Shown here one piece after another: positions 1 through 10,802 of a stretch of DNA of 47,891 nt. The stretch comes from an uncultured Alphaproteobacteria bacterium (lineage in GTDB: Bacteria > Pseudomonadota > Alphaproteobacteria > Rhizobiales > Aestuariivirgaceae): assembly GCA_937872985.1 (NCBI GenBank), contig CALMUW010000080.1:1-47891 (forward strand). The letters run 5' to 3'. The translations under genes and the position numbers were made by a program. Numbering within the stretch: the stretch's first letter is position 1; each line of letters opens with the position of its first letter. Under the pieces are notes generated by a model. The model was not told where the DNA came from. It saw only the letters and a list, made by a program, of their open reading frames with translations, and did not search any database.

Positions 1-2
1 CC

Positions 3-143
3 TACGACGATCAGGTCTATGTCGATGACCGCACCATCGACAGCCACATCAAGCGCCTGCGCAAGAAATTCAACCAGGTGGATGAGGCCTTCGACGCCAT
101 CGAGACGCTCTATGGCGTGGGCTATCGCTTCAAGGAGCAATAG
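3..143 (+). CDS. chvI: ChvI-type response regulator, C-terminal end (partial)
   Basis: Only the last 46 residues lie in the window; the 5' part is off the left edge. They match the end of an OmpR/PhoB-type winged-helix DNA-binding domain: a recognition-helix segment with [13 protein letters not shown] followed by the wing motif LYGVGYRF and a stop. The gene stops 24 bases before a ChvG-type sensor kinase on the same strand, the usual order for the ChvG/ChvI envelope and acid-stress system of Hyphomicrobiales. The name rests mainly on this linkage, because OmpR-type C-termini are similar to one another. Confidence 0.85.
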   Translation, partial: YDDQVYVDDRTIDSHIKRLRKKFNQVDEAFDAIETLYGVGYRFKEQ

Positions 144-167
144 GCCCGGACGACGCGGCGCTGGCCC

Positions 168-1949
168 ATGGTTGACGAGCCACGAGAACAGGAGCCGGGC
201 GAAGAGGCTGAGGCCCTGGCCCCGGAGACGGAAGCGGAGGAGCGGCGGTCGCGCCGCAGCCGGTTGCGCAGCTTCGCCCTGGGCTCGCTCACCCGCCGCA
301 TCGTGCTTCTGAACCTCATCGGTCTGATGATCCTGATGGGTGGCATTCTCTACTTCAACAAGCTGCGCCAGGGCCTCATCGACGCACGCGTGCAAAGCCT
401 CACCACCCAGGCCCAGATCATCGCCGCCGCCATTGCCGGTTCCGCCTCGGCCGATACCGGCTCCATTGTCATCAACCCGGATTCCCTCGATGACGGCGGC
501 GAGGGCGCCGGTGCCACTGATTCACAGTCGAGCCTCGACTTTCCCATCGACCCCGAAAAGACCGGGCCGGTGCTGCGGCGGCTTCTCGCCAATACCAATG
601 TGCGCGCCCGCATCATCGACACCGGCGGCAACCTCATGGTGGATTCGCGCTTCCTCTACGGCGGGTCGGACATCGCGCAAAGCGACCTGCCTGCCGCCGC
701 CGATCAGGGGCCGGACCTGTGGACCCGCATTCTCGACTGGATCTTCGCCTCCGACTATCCGCTGCAGAAGGAATATGGCCTCGACAATGGCCGCGACTTT
801 CCCGAGGTCGCCGCCGCCCTGAACGGGGCCAGTGTTTCCATCGTCCGCCTCAATGCCCAGAACGAGATCATCGTGCTGGTGGCCGTGCCGGTGCAGCGCT
901 TCCGCGCCGTCCTGGGCGCGCTGGTGCTCTCCACCAAGGGCGGCGAGATCGACAATGTGCTGCGCGCCGAACGCCGGGTCGCCCTCATGACCTATGGCCT
1001 GGTCTCACTGGTCACGCTCCTCCTGTCGCTGCTCATCGCCTATACCATCGCCAATCCCATTCGGCGTCTGGCCGACGCCGCCGACCGGGTGCGCCGCGGC
1101 ATCAACAAGCGCGTGGAGATTCCTGACTTCTCCGGCCGCCGCGACGAGATCGGTCATCTCTCGGCGGCGCTGCGCGACATGACCAACGCGCTCTATAACC
1201 GCATCGACGCCATCGAGGCCTTTGCCGCCGATGTCGCCCACGAGTTGAAGAACCCCCTGACCTCCCTGCGCAGCGCGGTGGAAACCATCGGCCTGGTCAA
1301 GACCGATGAGCAGCGCGCCCGCCTCATCGCCGTAGTCAAGGACGATGTGAAGCGCCTCGACCGGCTGATCACCGACATTTCCGATTCCTCGCGCCTCGAT
1401 GCCGAACTGGCCCGGGCCGAAGCGGCCCCCGTCGATGTGCTGAAGCTGCTCTCCGCCATCACCTCGCTGGCCAACGAAATGAAAAAGGACGGTGAACCCG
1501 CCATCACCCTCGTCACCCAGCCCGGCCGCAACGCGGCCAGTGACTGGCTGGTGGCGGGCCATGATTCCCGTCTCGGTCAGGTGTTCCGCAACCTGATTGA
1601 CAACGCCCGCTCCTTTGCCCCCGGCGACAGCCAGATCCATGTCCGCCTGCGCCGTCAGGGCCGCACCATCGATGTCCGCGTCGAGGATCAGGGGCCGGGC
1701 ATTCCGCCGGAAAATCTCGAGCGCGTCTTCGAGCGGTTCTACACCGACCGGCCCGAGGCCTCCTTCGGCAAGAACTCCGGTCTCGGACTTTCCATCTCGC
1801 GCCAGATCGTCGAGGCCCACAAGGGCCGCATCTGGGCCGAGAACCGCGAAGGCAAGGCCAATGCCGAAGGGCTGCGCCCGGTGCTCGGCGCGCGCTTCGT
1901 GGTGAGCCTGCCCGCCCTTCTGGCCCGGCCGGCGGGAGGCCGGCGGTGA
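168..1949 (+). CDS. chvG: Sensor histidine kinase ChvG
   Basis: This 593-residue inner-membrane kinase would phosphorylate the ChvI regulator encoded just upstream. It has an acidic, Arg-rich cytoplasmic N-terminus, a first membrane segment at about residues 46-66, a periplasmic sensor region, a second membrane segment at about 272-296, then HAMP and kinase domains. The phospho-acceptor is H358 in the H-box HELKNPLTSL. The N-box (NLIDNA), G1 (DQGPGIP) and G2 (SGLGLS) motifs follow in order, so the kinase looks intact. The stop overlaps the GTG start of hprK in a GTGA arrangement, indicating translational coupling. ChvG is known to sense envelope and acid stress in related genera; that role is inferred here. 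No strong ribosome binding site precedes the chosen ATG. Confidence 0.9.
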   Translation: MVDEPREQEPGEEAEALAPETEAEERRSRRSRLRSFALGSLTRRIVLLNLIGLMILMGGILYFNKLRQGLIDARVQSLTTQAQIIAAAIAGSASADTGSIVINPDSLDDGGEGAGATDSQSSLDFPIDPEKTGPVLRRLLANTNVRARIIDTGGNLMVDSRFLYGGSDIAQSDLPAAADQGPDLWTRILDWIFASDYPLQKEYGLDNGRDFPEVAAALNGASVSIVRLNAQNEIIVLVAVPVQRFRAVLGALVLSTKGGEIDNVLRAERRVALMTYGLVSLVTLLLSLLIAYTIANPIRRLADAADRVRRGINKRVEIPDFSGRRDEIGHLSAALRDMTNALYNRIDAIEAFAADVAHELKNPLTSLRSAVETIGLVKTDEQRARLIAVVKDDVKRLDRLITDISDSSRLDAELARAEAAPVDVLKLLSAITSLANEMKKDGEPAITLVTQPGRNAASDWLVAGHDSRLGQVFRNLIDNARSFAPGDSQIHVRLRRQGRTIDVRVEDQGPGIPPENLERVFERFYTDRPEASFGKNSGLGLSISRQIVEAHKGRIWAENREGKANAEGLRPVLGARFVVSLPALLARPAGGRR

Positions 1950-2404
1950 ACCCGCGCCAGCGGGTCCATGCCACCTGTGTGGCCATCAATGGCCGGGGCG
2001 TGTTGCTGCGCGGCAAGCCGGGGGCCGGCAAGTCCGATCTGGCGCTCCGTCTCATCGACACGCCGGGCTATGGCCTTGGCCCCGAGTTGTTGCGGGCGGA
2101 ACTCATCGCCGATGATCAGGTGATGCTGGAACAGGTGGCGGGCGTCCTGCTCGCCTCCTGCCCCAATCCCATCAAGCACCGCCTGGAAATCCGCGGGCTC
2201 GGCATTGTCGACCGGATGAGCGGCGGGCCCGTGCCCCTGGCGCTGGTGGTCGACCTCGTGCCGGGTCTTGCGGTGGAGCGTCTGCCCGCCGACAGTGACC
2301 GCAGCACCAGCCTTCTGGAGGTGCGCCTGCCGCGTCTGGCGCTCGATCCCTTCACCGCCTCGGCCCCCGCCAAGATCCGGGCGGCCCTGTCGCTCTCGGC
2401 CTGA
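1946..2404 (+). CDS. hprK: HPr kinase/phosphorylase, short alphaproteobacterial form
   Basis: At 152 residues this is the short HprK found in alphaproteobacteria, which lacks the N-terminal domain of the Firmicutes enzyme. The P-loop GKPGAGKS spans residues 23-30, the ADD motif is near residue 56, and the HprK signature EIRGLG starts at residue 81. It should phosphorylate and dephosphorylate the regulatory serine of HPr, which is encoded two genes downstream. The GTG start overlaps the chvG stop by four bases, linking it to the two-component operon. In many relatives a rapZ-like gene follows hprK; here the next gene is the EIIA component. Confidence 0.88.
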   Translation: MNPRQRVHATCVAINGRGVLLRGKPGAGKSDLALRLIDTPGYGLGPELLRAELIADDQVMLEQVAGVLLASCPNPIKHRLEIRGLGIVDRMSGGPVPLALVVDLVPGLAVERLPADSDRSTSLLEVRLPRLALDPFTASAPAKIRAALSLSA

Positions 2405-2490
2405 AAACTTGGCCGTTGCCGGATGATTCAAACAAGGGCATAAATCCCGGCCCACAGAGGAACCGCGAGGATGCGGCACGTGACGAAAGC

Positions 2491-2889
2491 ATGATTGGCC
2501 TGGTTCTGGTGACCCACGGGCGGCTCGCCGACGAATTCATCCATGCGCTTCAGCATGTGGTGGGCCCGCAGACCCACATCGAACCCATTTGCATCGGCCC
2601 CGATGACCGCATTGAGGACCGCCGCGACGACATCGTTGCCGCCGTGAACCGGGTGGATGCCGGGGCCGGCATCATCGTGCTCACCGACATGTTCGGCGGC
2701 ACACCGTCGAACCTGGCGATTTCGCTTCTGGAGGAAGGCCGGGTCGAGGTGGTGGCGGGGTTGAACCTGCCCATGCTGGTGAAACTCGCCCGCATCCGCA
2801 AGGACACCAATCTGGCCAAGGCGGCGGCCGCCGCCCAGGACGCGGGCCGCAAATACATCAACATCGCCAGCCAGATTCTGGGGGAATGA
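2491..2889 (+). CDS. PTS mannose-family EIIA protein
   Basis: This 132-residue cytosolic protein is a stand-alone EIIA of the mannose (EIIA-Man) fold. The phosphorylatable histidine is H9 in VTHGRLADEF, and the family motif TDMFGGTPSNLA lies in the middle. The ATG at 2491 is chosen because the domain begins at once (MIGLVLVTHG); the in-frame codons upstream to 2416 encode a non-conserved tail. It overlaps the HPr start by four bases (ATGA). No EIIB, EIIC or EI gene is nearby, so a regulatory rather than transport role is likely, as in the nitrogen-PTS networks of alphaproteobacteria. The gene is often called manX or ptsM, but I leave the symbol open. Confidence 0.88.
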   Translation: MIGLVLVTHGRLADEFIHALQHVVGPQTHIEPICIGPDDRIEDRRDDIVAAVNRVDAGAGIIVLTDMFGGTPSNLAISLLEEGRVEVVAGLNLPMLVKLARIRKDTNLAKAAAAAQDAGRKYINIASQILGE

Positions 2890-3164
2890 TGCCGGCGATC
2901 GCGCGCGACATGCTCATCGAAAACCAGCGCGGACTGCACGCCCGGGCCTCGGCCAAATTCGTCAAATGCGCCGAGGCCTTCAACGCCGACATCACCGTCA
3001 GCAAGGACGGCGAAACCGTGCCCGCCACCTCCATCATGGGGCTGATGATGCTGGCGGCCGCCATCGGTTCCACCATCACGGTGGAGGCCACCGGCCCCGA
3101 GGCCGCCAAGGCGCTGGACGCGCTCGAGGAACTCCTCGCCGCCAAGTTCGACGAGGATGACTGA
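2886..3164 (+). CDS. ptsH: Phosphocarrier protein HPr
   Basis: This 92-residue HPr carries the EI-dependent phosphorylation site H18 in GLHARAS and the HprK-dependent regulatory serine S49 in TSIMGLMMLA. Both sites being present fits with hprK in the same operon. The start overlaps the EIIA stop (ATGA); either of two adjacent ATG codons could initiate. It probably relays phosphate between EI, encoded elsewhere, and the EIIA protein, controlling carbon, nitrogen or envelope functions rather than sugar import. Only 12 bases separate it from the convergent aspartase gene, and they include a T-run. Confidence 0.92.
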   Translation: MMPAIARDMLIENQRGLHARASAKFVKCAEAFNADITVSKDGETVPATSIMGLMMLAAAIGSTITVEATGPEAAKALDALEELLAAKFDEDD

Positions 3165-3176
3165 CTTTTTTTAGTC

Positions 3177-4580
<1,404 letters not shown>

Positions 4581-4677
4581 GCCCTTTCGTTTATTGCCGT
4601 CAGCGGCGAATTGCCTATAGTAACCGGCGATGCCGCGGGTTGGCTACGCTGGCCTGCGGCGCGCCCAAAAAGAATAG

Positions 4678-5805
<1,128 letters not shown>

Positions 5806-5826
5806 TTCACCACGCCAGACATGACG

Positions 5827-5851
5827 AAAGGGGCCGCGCGGCCCCTTTTAT
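5827..5851 (+). terminator. Rho-independent terminator between convergent TRAP genes
   Basis: A perfect 9-bp stem (AAAGGGGCC at 5827-5835, GGCCCCTTT at 5840-5848) with a GCGC loop is followed by a T-rich tract. It sits 22 bases after the binding-protein stop. The stem is flanked by A's on one side and T's on the other, so it could stop transcription from both converging genes, although it lies 20 bases past the DctM stop on that side. Confidence 0.85.
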
Positions 5852-5870
5852 TTTGCTTGGGCTCAGTGGC

Positions 5871-7520
5871 TCAGTTGAAGGACGGTGCGGCGGGCGGCCC
5901 CAGGTCCGGCGTGCCGATGGTGGGGATCTGGATGTCGATGGAATTGGGGTCGACCTTGGGCCCGGCATCGGAAATCGAAAGATGCGGGAAGAGCACCACC
6001 ACGAAGATCATGATGACCTGCAGGAGAATGAAGGAAACCGCGCCGCGATAGATGTCGGTGGTCTTGATGCCTGCCACCACCTTGCCCGTCACCTTGTCGG
6101 TATAGGGCCGGTCGGGGGCCACCGAGCGCATGTAGAACAGGGCAAAGCCGAAGGGCGGGGTGAGGAAGCTGGTTTGCAGGTTCATGGCCAGGATGATGCC
6201 GAACCACACCAGGTCGATGCCGAGCTTCTCCGCCACCGGGGCCAGCAGCGGGATGACGATGAAGGCGATCTCGAAGAAGTCGATGAAGCAGCCGAGGATG
6301 AAGACCAGCACGTTGACCGCGATCATGAAGCCCATGACCCCGCCCGGCAACCCGAGGAACAGCTCCTCCACCCAGACATGGCCGTTGATGCCATAGAAGG
6401 TGAGCGAGAAGATGCGGCTGCCGATGAGGATGAAGAGCACGAAGGACGAGAGCCGCGCCGTCGCCTCCAACGCCTCGCTGAGGAGCGCGTAGGACAGCCG
6501 CCCCTTGGCCAGCGCCATGAGCAGGGCGCCGGTTGCGCCCATGGCGCCGCCCTCGGTGGGGGTGGCGATGCCGAGGAAAATGGTGCCCAGCACCAGGAAG
6601 ATGAGGGCGAGCGGCGGCACCAGCACGATGACCACGCGCTGGGCCAGATCGGACAGGGTGTGCAGGGCAAAGCGCCGGTCCAGCGTGGCGTAGGCATAGA
6701 CCGCGATCACCGCCACCGTGGCGGCCCAGATGTCGGCCCCGGTTTCAAGCCGCGGCAGGAAGAACCGGTAGGCCCCGAAGCCGATGGCCAGGCCCGCCAG
6801 CAGCAGGAACAGCAGCGGCAGCGGACTGCCCTTCAGGGTGCGCGCCGCCAGCGGCAATGCCGGCACCTTGGCCGGGGCCACGATGGACATGACCAGCACG
6901 TAACCGCAATAGAGAGCGGTCAGCATCAGGCCGGGAATGACCGCGCCGGAATACATATCCCCCACCGAACGGCCCAACTGGTCGGCGAGCACGATGAGCA
7001 CGAGTGACGGCGGAATGATCTGGGCCAGTGTGCCCGAGGCGGCGATGACCCCGCTGGCCAGGGGCCGGTCATAGCCATAGCGCAGCATGATGGGGAGCGA
7101 GATCAGCCCCATGGCCATGACCGAGGCGGCGACCACGCCGGTGGTGGCGGCCAGGAGCGCCCCCACCAGAATGACGGCATAGGCCAGCCCGCCGCGGATG
7201 GGACCGAACAATTGCCCGATGGTATCGAGCAGGTCCTCGGCCATGCCGGTCTTTTCCAGAATGATGCCCATGAAGGTGAAGAAGGGAATGGCCAGCAGCG
7301 TCTCGTTGCGCATGACATCGAGAACGCGCCCGCCGAGCGTTTCCATGAGCGGCCAGGACAGCGCGATGTCGTTGGAATAGGGCGACAGTTCGACCGCCAC
7401 GACAAAGAAGAACAAGCCGTTGGCGGCGAGCGAGAAGGCCACCGGATAGCCCAGCAGCAGGAAGAGGATGAGCGAGCCGAACATGATCGGCGCCAGGTTA
7501 TGGGCGATGAGTTCGATCAT
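5871..7520 (-). CDS. TRAP transporter large permease (DctM family)
   Basis: A 549-residue, strongly hydrophobic inner-membrane protein that should form the translocation channel of the TRAP transporter. It shows DctM features such as the N-terminal FGSLILFLLLGYPVAFSL segment, GLAYAVILVGALLAATTG, and PTEGGAMGA near the middle. It is longer than a minimal DctM of about 425 residues because of a central insert with extra membrane segments, as in the large permeases that pair with mannitol/chloroaromatic-type binding proteins. Its start overlaps the dctQ stop by four bases (ATGA), so the two membrane subunits are co-translated. Confidence 0.9.
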   Translation of the reverse strand: MIELIAHNLAPIMFGSLILFLLLGYPVAFSLAANGLFFFVVAVELSPYSNDIALSWPLMETLGGRVLDVMRNETLLAIPFFTFMGIILEKTGMAEDLLDTIGQLFGPIRGGLAYAVILVGALLAATTGVVAASVMAMGLISLPIMLRYGYDRPLASGVIAASGTLAQIIPPSLVLIVLADQLGRSVGDMYSGAVIPGLMLTALYCGYVLVMSIVAPAKVPALPLAARTLKGSPLPLLFLLLAGLAIGFGAYRFFLPRLETGADIWAATVAVIAVYAYATLDRRFALHTLSDLAQRVVIVLVPPLALIFLVLGTIFLGIATPTEGGAMGATGALLMALAKGRLSYALLSEALEATARLSSFVLFILIGSRIFSLTFYGINGHVWVEELFLGLPGGVMGFMIAVNVLVFILGCFIDFFEIAFIVIPLLAPVAEKLGIDLVWFGIILAMNLQTSFLTPPFGFALFYMRSVAPDRPYTDKVTGKVVAGIKTTDIYRGAVSFILLQVIMIFVVVLFPHLSISDAGPKVDPNSIDIQIPTIGTPDLGPPAAPSFN

Positions 7521-8095
7521 TCGGCGTGTGCTCCCCCGGGCGAGACATCGGCGGGATCATGGCCATGAACCGGCACCGGTTCGGGATCCGTGATCACCCC
7601 GCGCAACACCGCGATGCGCTTGATCACCTCGGAGATCATCTGCAGGAAGAGCAGCAGGAAGCCGGCGAAGATCAGGAACTTGGCGGGCCACACCGCCAAG
7701 CCCCCGGCATTGACCGAGCGCTCGCCGCTGTGCCAGCTTTCGAGGAAGGCCGGGCCGGTGAGCCAGATCATGACGAGGGTGAGCGGGGCCAGCATGACCA
7801 GATGGCCGAAGAGGTCGATCCAGTCGCGCGTGCGCTTCGACCAGCGCGACGACAGCACATCGATGCGGATATGGGCATTGCGCTGCAGGGTGAGCGAGGC
7901 CGCCAGCATGAAGACCGCGCCGAACAGCAGCCATTGCAGTTCCAGCCAGGCATTGGACGAGAGATCGAAGAATTTGCGCATGACCGCGTTGATCGCGCTG
8001 ATCAGCACCGCCGCCAGCACCAGCCAGCGCACATGGTGGCCGATGAAGCGGCTCACGGCATCGATGGCACGGCTCAAGCCCAATAGCGCCTGCAT
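7517..8095 (-). CDS. TRAP transporter small permease (DctQ family)
   Basis: A 192-residue protein with four predicted membrane segments, the usual size and topology of the small TRAP subunit that associates with DctM. The motif NAWLELQWLLFG, followed by an alanine-rich helix and NAHIRIDVL, is typical of DctQ. The ATG at 8095 is preferred over an upstream ATG at 8137 because GGGAGAGG lies directly upstream and the first membrane-proximal residues begin here. It ends in a four-base overlap with the large permease gene. Confidence 0.87.
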   Translation of the reverse strand: MQALLGLSRAIDAVSRFIGHHVRWLVLAAVLISAINAVMRKFFDLSSNAWLELQWLLFGAVFMLAASLTLQRNAHIRIDVLSSRWSKRTRDWIDLFGHLVMLAPLTLVMIWLTGPAFLESWHSGERSVNAGGLAVWPAKFLIFAGFLLLFLQMISEVIKRIAVLRGVITDPEPVPVHGHDPADVSPGGAHAE

Positions 8096-8187
8096 CACCT
8101 CTCCCTTGCCCGCCGCCATTGACTGCGGCTGGGCCACGGCGACAATAATGGGCCAGCCCGTTCCGTCAAAGGTTTTATGCCGCCATC

Positions 8188-8649
8188 ATGACGCAAGTGC
8201 CGCCCGAGATCAGGCCCGATGGCCGCCAGTCGGAAACCGCCGCTGCCCTGCAGCGCGGCGTTGCCCGCCTGCTGCGCGACCGGGGCATGGCGGCGCTCCA
8301 TGAGGTGACCCTGGCCTCGGGCCGCCGGGCCGACATCATGGCCGTCTCGCCCCAGGGCGAGATCACCATCATCGAGATCAAGTCATCGCTAGCCGACTTC
8401 CGCGCCGACGGCAAATGGCAGGACTATCTCGACTATTGCGACCGCTTTTTCTTCGCCATTCCGGAAAGCCTCGATCCCGACATCATGCCGGTGGCGGCCG
8501 GCCTCATTGTCGGCGACCGTTTCGGCGCCGAGGTCCTGCGCGACGGCTGCGCGCAGCGGCTTCATGCCACCCGGCGCAAGATGGTGCTCGTCGACTTTGC
8601 GCGTCTGGCCGCCTTCCGGCTGCACACGCTCTACGATCCGCCGGTCTGA
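8188..8649 (+). CDS. mmcB: MmcB-family DNA repair protein
   Basis: A 153-residue protein of the MmcB/DUF1052-like family, with a PD-(D/E)XK-type nuclease layout: RRADIMAV followed by ITIIEIKSS, giving an acidic residue and then E-x-K. In Caulobacter MmcB is linked to resistance to DNA damage such as mitomycin C; the precise activity here is inferred. It is divergent from dctQ and convergent with actR, whose stop abuts its own stop with no spacer, so it is probably transcribed alone. Confidence 0.83.
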   Translation: MTQVPPEIRPDGRQSETAAALQRGVARLLRDRGMAALHEVTLASGRRADIMAVSPQGEITIIEIKSSLADFRADGKWQDYLDYCDRFFFAIPESLDPDIMPVAAGLIVGDRFGAEVLRDGCAQRLHATRRKMVLVDFARLAAFRLHTLYDPPV

Positions 8650-9195
8650 TTACTTCGGTGCGCGTTTGGCCAGAATGCGTTGCAGGGTGCGGCGGTGCAT
8701 GTTGAGACGGCGCGCCGTTTCCGAGACATTGCGGTTGCACAGCTCATAGACGCGCTGGATATGTTCCCAGCGCACCCGGTCGGCCGACATGGGGTTTTCC
8801 GGCAGTGCCGTGCGGTCATGCTTTTCCGACAGCAGCGCCCCATAGACGGCGTCGGCATCCGCCGGCTTGGCGAGATAGTCGATGGCGCCGAGCTTCACGG
8901 CGGTGACGGCGGTGGCGATATTGCCATAGCCGGTCAGCACCACCACGCGCGCCTCGGGCCGCCTGGCATGCAGGGCCTCGATCACGTCCAGGCCGTTGCC
9001 GTCGCCCAGGCGCAAGTCCACCACGGCGAAGGCCGGCGGCTGGCGCGTCACCTCGGCCACGCCCTCGGCCACCGTGTCGGCAAACCGCACCTCGAATCCA
9101 CGCGTCTCCATGGCCCGCGCCAGGCGGGTCAGAAACGGCTTGTCGTCGTCCACCAGAAGCAGACTCTTGTCATCGGGTAGGGTCATGTCGCTCAC
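8650..9195 (-). CDS. actR: Redox response regulator ActR/RegA/PrrA
   Basis: A 181-residue regulator with a receiver domain (acidic pocket VDDDKPF, phospho-acceptor D60 in VVDLRLGDGNG, switch lysine in LAKPAD) joined to a Fis-type helix-turn-helix ending NVSETARRLNMHRRTLQRILAKR. That C-terminal motif is highly characteristic of RegA/PrrA/ActR, global regulators of respiration, nitrogen and carbon fixation in response to redox state. It follows actS by 33 bases on the same strand. Starts are a GTG at 9195 or an ATG at 9186; neither has a clear ribosome binding site. Confidence 0.93.
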   Translation of the reverse strand: MSDMTLPDDKSLLLVDDDKPFLTRLARAMETRGFEVRFADTVAEGVAEVTRQPPAFAVVDLRLGDGNGLDVIEALHARRPEARVVVLTGYGNIATAVTAVKLGAIDYLAKPADADAVYGALLSEKHDRTALPENPMSADRVRWEHIQRVYELCNRNVSETARRLNMHRRTLQRILAKRAPK

Positions 9196-9228
9196 GTCAT
9201 GCCGAGACGTCTCAATCCGGCTGGCTCC

Positions 9229-10641
9229 TTATAAAGAGGTGTTGGGCCTTGTTCCAGCCTTCTTGTCAGGGGTGGTGGAAGAAGTCTGAACCTGATCCAC
9301 CACCCGCCGCGGCCAGGCCACCGTGATGGTGGCGCCGGGCCGGTCGGCCGCGCCATTGGCCAGGCTGACGGTCGCCCCGGAGCGTTCCAGCAGGGTTTTG
9401 GCAATGAAGACGCCAAGGCCCATGCCCTCGTGTTCGCCGGTGAGGGGATCATGCGCCGCATCATAGCCGGGGCGCGAGGTGACGAAGGGCTCGCCGATGC
9501 GATCGAGGATGTATTGGGCAAATCCGGGGCCGTCGTCATGCACCTTCACCACCACCTGCTGAAGCGACCAGGTGGCCGTCACCGTCACCGTGCCGTCGGC
9601 GAAGTCCACGGCGTTTTCCATCAGGTTGCTGAGGCCATAGGTAATGGCGGGATTGCGTGCGAACACCGGTTCGGGGCTGGCCTCGCGCGGGTTGGCGGGC
9701 CTGGTGGTGATGGCGATGGCGATGTCGCTGCCGCGCAGGGGGGCGACCAGATCCTCCATCAGGGCCGACAGCTTCACCTGCTCATACATGGCATCGCGCT
9801 GGGCATCGCGGTTGGCCAGGCGCGACAGGATTTCGCGGCAGCGGGCCGACTGGCTCACCAGCAGGTCCAGGTCATCGATGATCGGCGCATTGGGCTTGGC
9901 CTCGCGGCGCAACTCCTTGGCCACGAGGGCAATGGTGGCGAGCGGCGTGCCCAGTTCATGGGCGGCGGCGGCGGCGAGCCCGTCCAGCGCCGAGAGTTGT
10001 TGTTCCCGCGCCAGCACCATCTCGGTGGCCGCGAGGGCGGCCGCCATGCGCCGTGCCTCGGCGGCGATGCTGCGCACATAGATGGCGGCGAAGACCAGGC
10101 CGGAAATGACGGCGGTCCACAGACCGGCGAGATAGGTGAGCGGCAGGTTGGGCGAACCGCCCCCGGCCCAGGGCAGGGGCAGGTGGAAGAAGGCCAGCAG
10201 GCTCGCCGCCGCCAGGGTCAGGGTTACCAGCCCGGCAATCCACGGCAGGGGGAGCGAGGCCGCCGCCACCGTCACCGGCACCAGAAAGAGAAAGGTGAAG
10301 GGGTTGGCCAAGCCGCCGGTAAGATAGAGCAGAAGCGCCAGTTGCAGAATGTCATAGGTGAGAAGCCAGCCCGCCGACCACGCCCCCACCCGCTCGCTCC
10401 GCCGCCAGCGCAGGGAGAGAAAGATGTTGAGCCAGGCGCTGACCGCGATGACCGCGAGGCAGGCCGCCAGCGGCACCGGGAACTTGAGCACGAAATGCAC
10501 CATGAGCACGGTGATGAGCTGGCCGAGCACGGCGACCCAGCGCAGGCGCACCAGGGTTTCCAGCCGCAGGCGGGCGGCCTGTTCCATGTCGCGGTTGATG
10601 CTGCGATTGATGCTGAGTGTGCTGCTGTCGGTCTGGCTCAT
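9229..10641 (-). CDS. actS: Redox sensor histidine kinase ActS/RegB/PrrB
   Basis: A 470-residue membrane kinase. About six hydrophobic segments occupy roughly residues 25-170 and contain GGLANPF (109-115), the heptapeptide linked to ubiquinone sensing in RegB. The H-box AAAAHELGTPLAT has H228. A cysteine, C268, lies exactly 40 residues further on in SARCREIL, the same spacing as H225 and the redox-active C265 of Rhodobacter RegB. The C-terminal ATPase motifs are present (DDGPGFA, GMGLGVFIAK). The ATG at 10641 is chosen because GGAGGGG is directly upstream; the open frame continues further 5' but is not conserved. It is expected to phosphorylate the ActR protein encoded just downstream. Confidence 0.92.
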   Translation of the reverse strand: MSQTDSSTLSINRSINRDMEQAARLRLETLVRLRWVAVLGQLITVLMVHFVLKFPVPLAACLAVIAVSAWLNIFLSLRWRRSERVGAWSAGWLLTYDILQLALLLYLTGGLANPFTFLFLVPVTVAAASLPLPWIAGLVTLTLAAASLLAFFHLPLPWAGGGSPNLPLTYLAGLWTAVISGLVFAAIYVRSIAAEARRMAAALAATEMVLAREQQLSALDGLAAAAAHELGTPLATIALVAKELRREAKPNAPIIDDLDLLVSQSARCREILSRLANRDAQRDAMYEQVKLSALMEDLVAPLRGSDIAIAITTRPANPREASPEPVFARNPAITYGLSNLMENAVDFADGTVTVTATWSLQQVVVKVHDDGPGFAQYILDRIGEPFVTSRPGYDAAHDPLTGEHEGMGLGVFIAKTLLERSGATVSLANGAADRPGATITVAWPRRVVDQVQTSSTTPDKKAGTRPNTSL

Positions 10642-10766
10642 CTCCCCTCCGCTCGGCAGCGAACTTAGCCGAAAGCAGAAGGCCAGGGAAAGCGCTGAGA
10701 CTGGACCGGGCCTCGACCTTAGGTCCATGATGGTGACCTTGCAGGCGGGGCCTGAAGGGGCTATGC

Positions 10767-10775
10767 TGCACTGCA
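10767..10775. promoter_or_regulatory. TGCA-rich palindrome upstream of phaZ (possible PhaR-type site)
   Basis: TGCACTGCA lies 28 bases upstream of the phaZ start. PhaR regulators of PHA metabolism are reported to bind TGC-rich inverted sequences in alphaproteobacteria, so the position is suggestive. The motif is short and could be chance. Confidence 0.25.
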
Positions 10776-10802
10776 ACAAAACCTGCCGGGATGGAACGTG
10801 CC

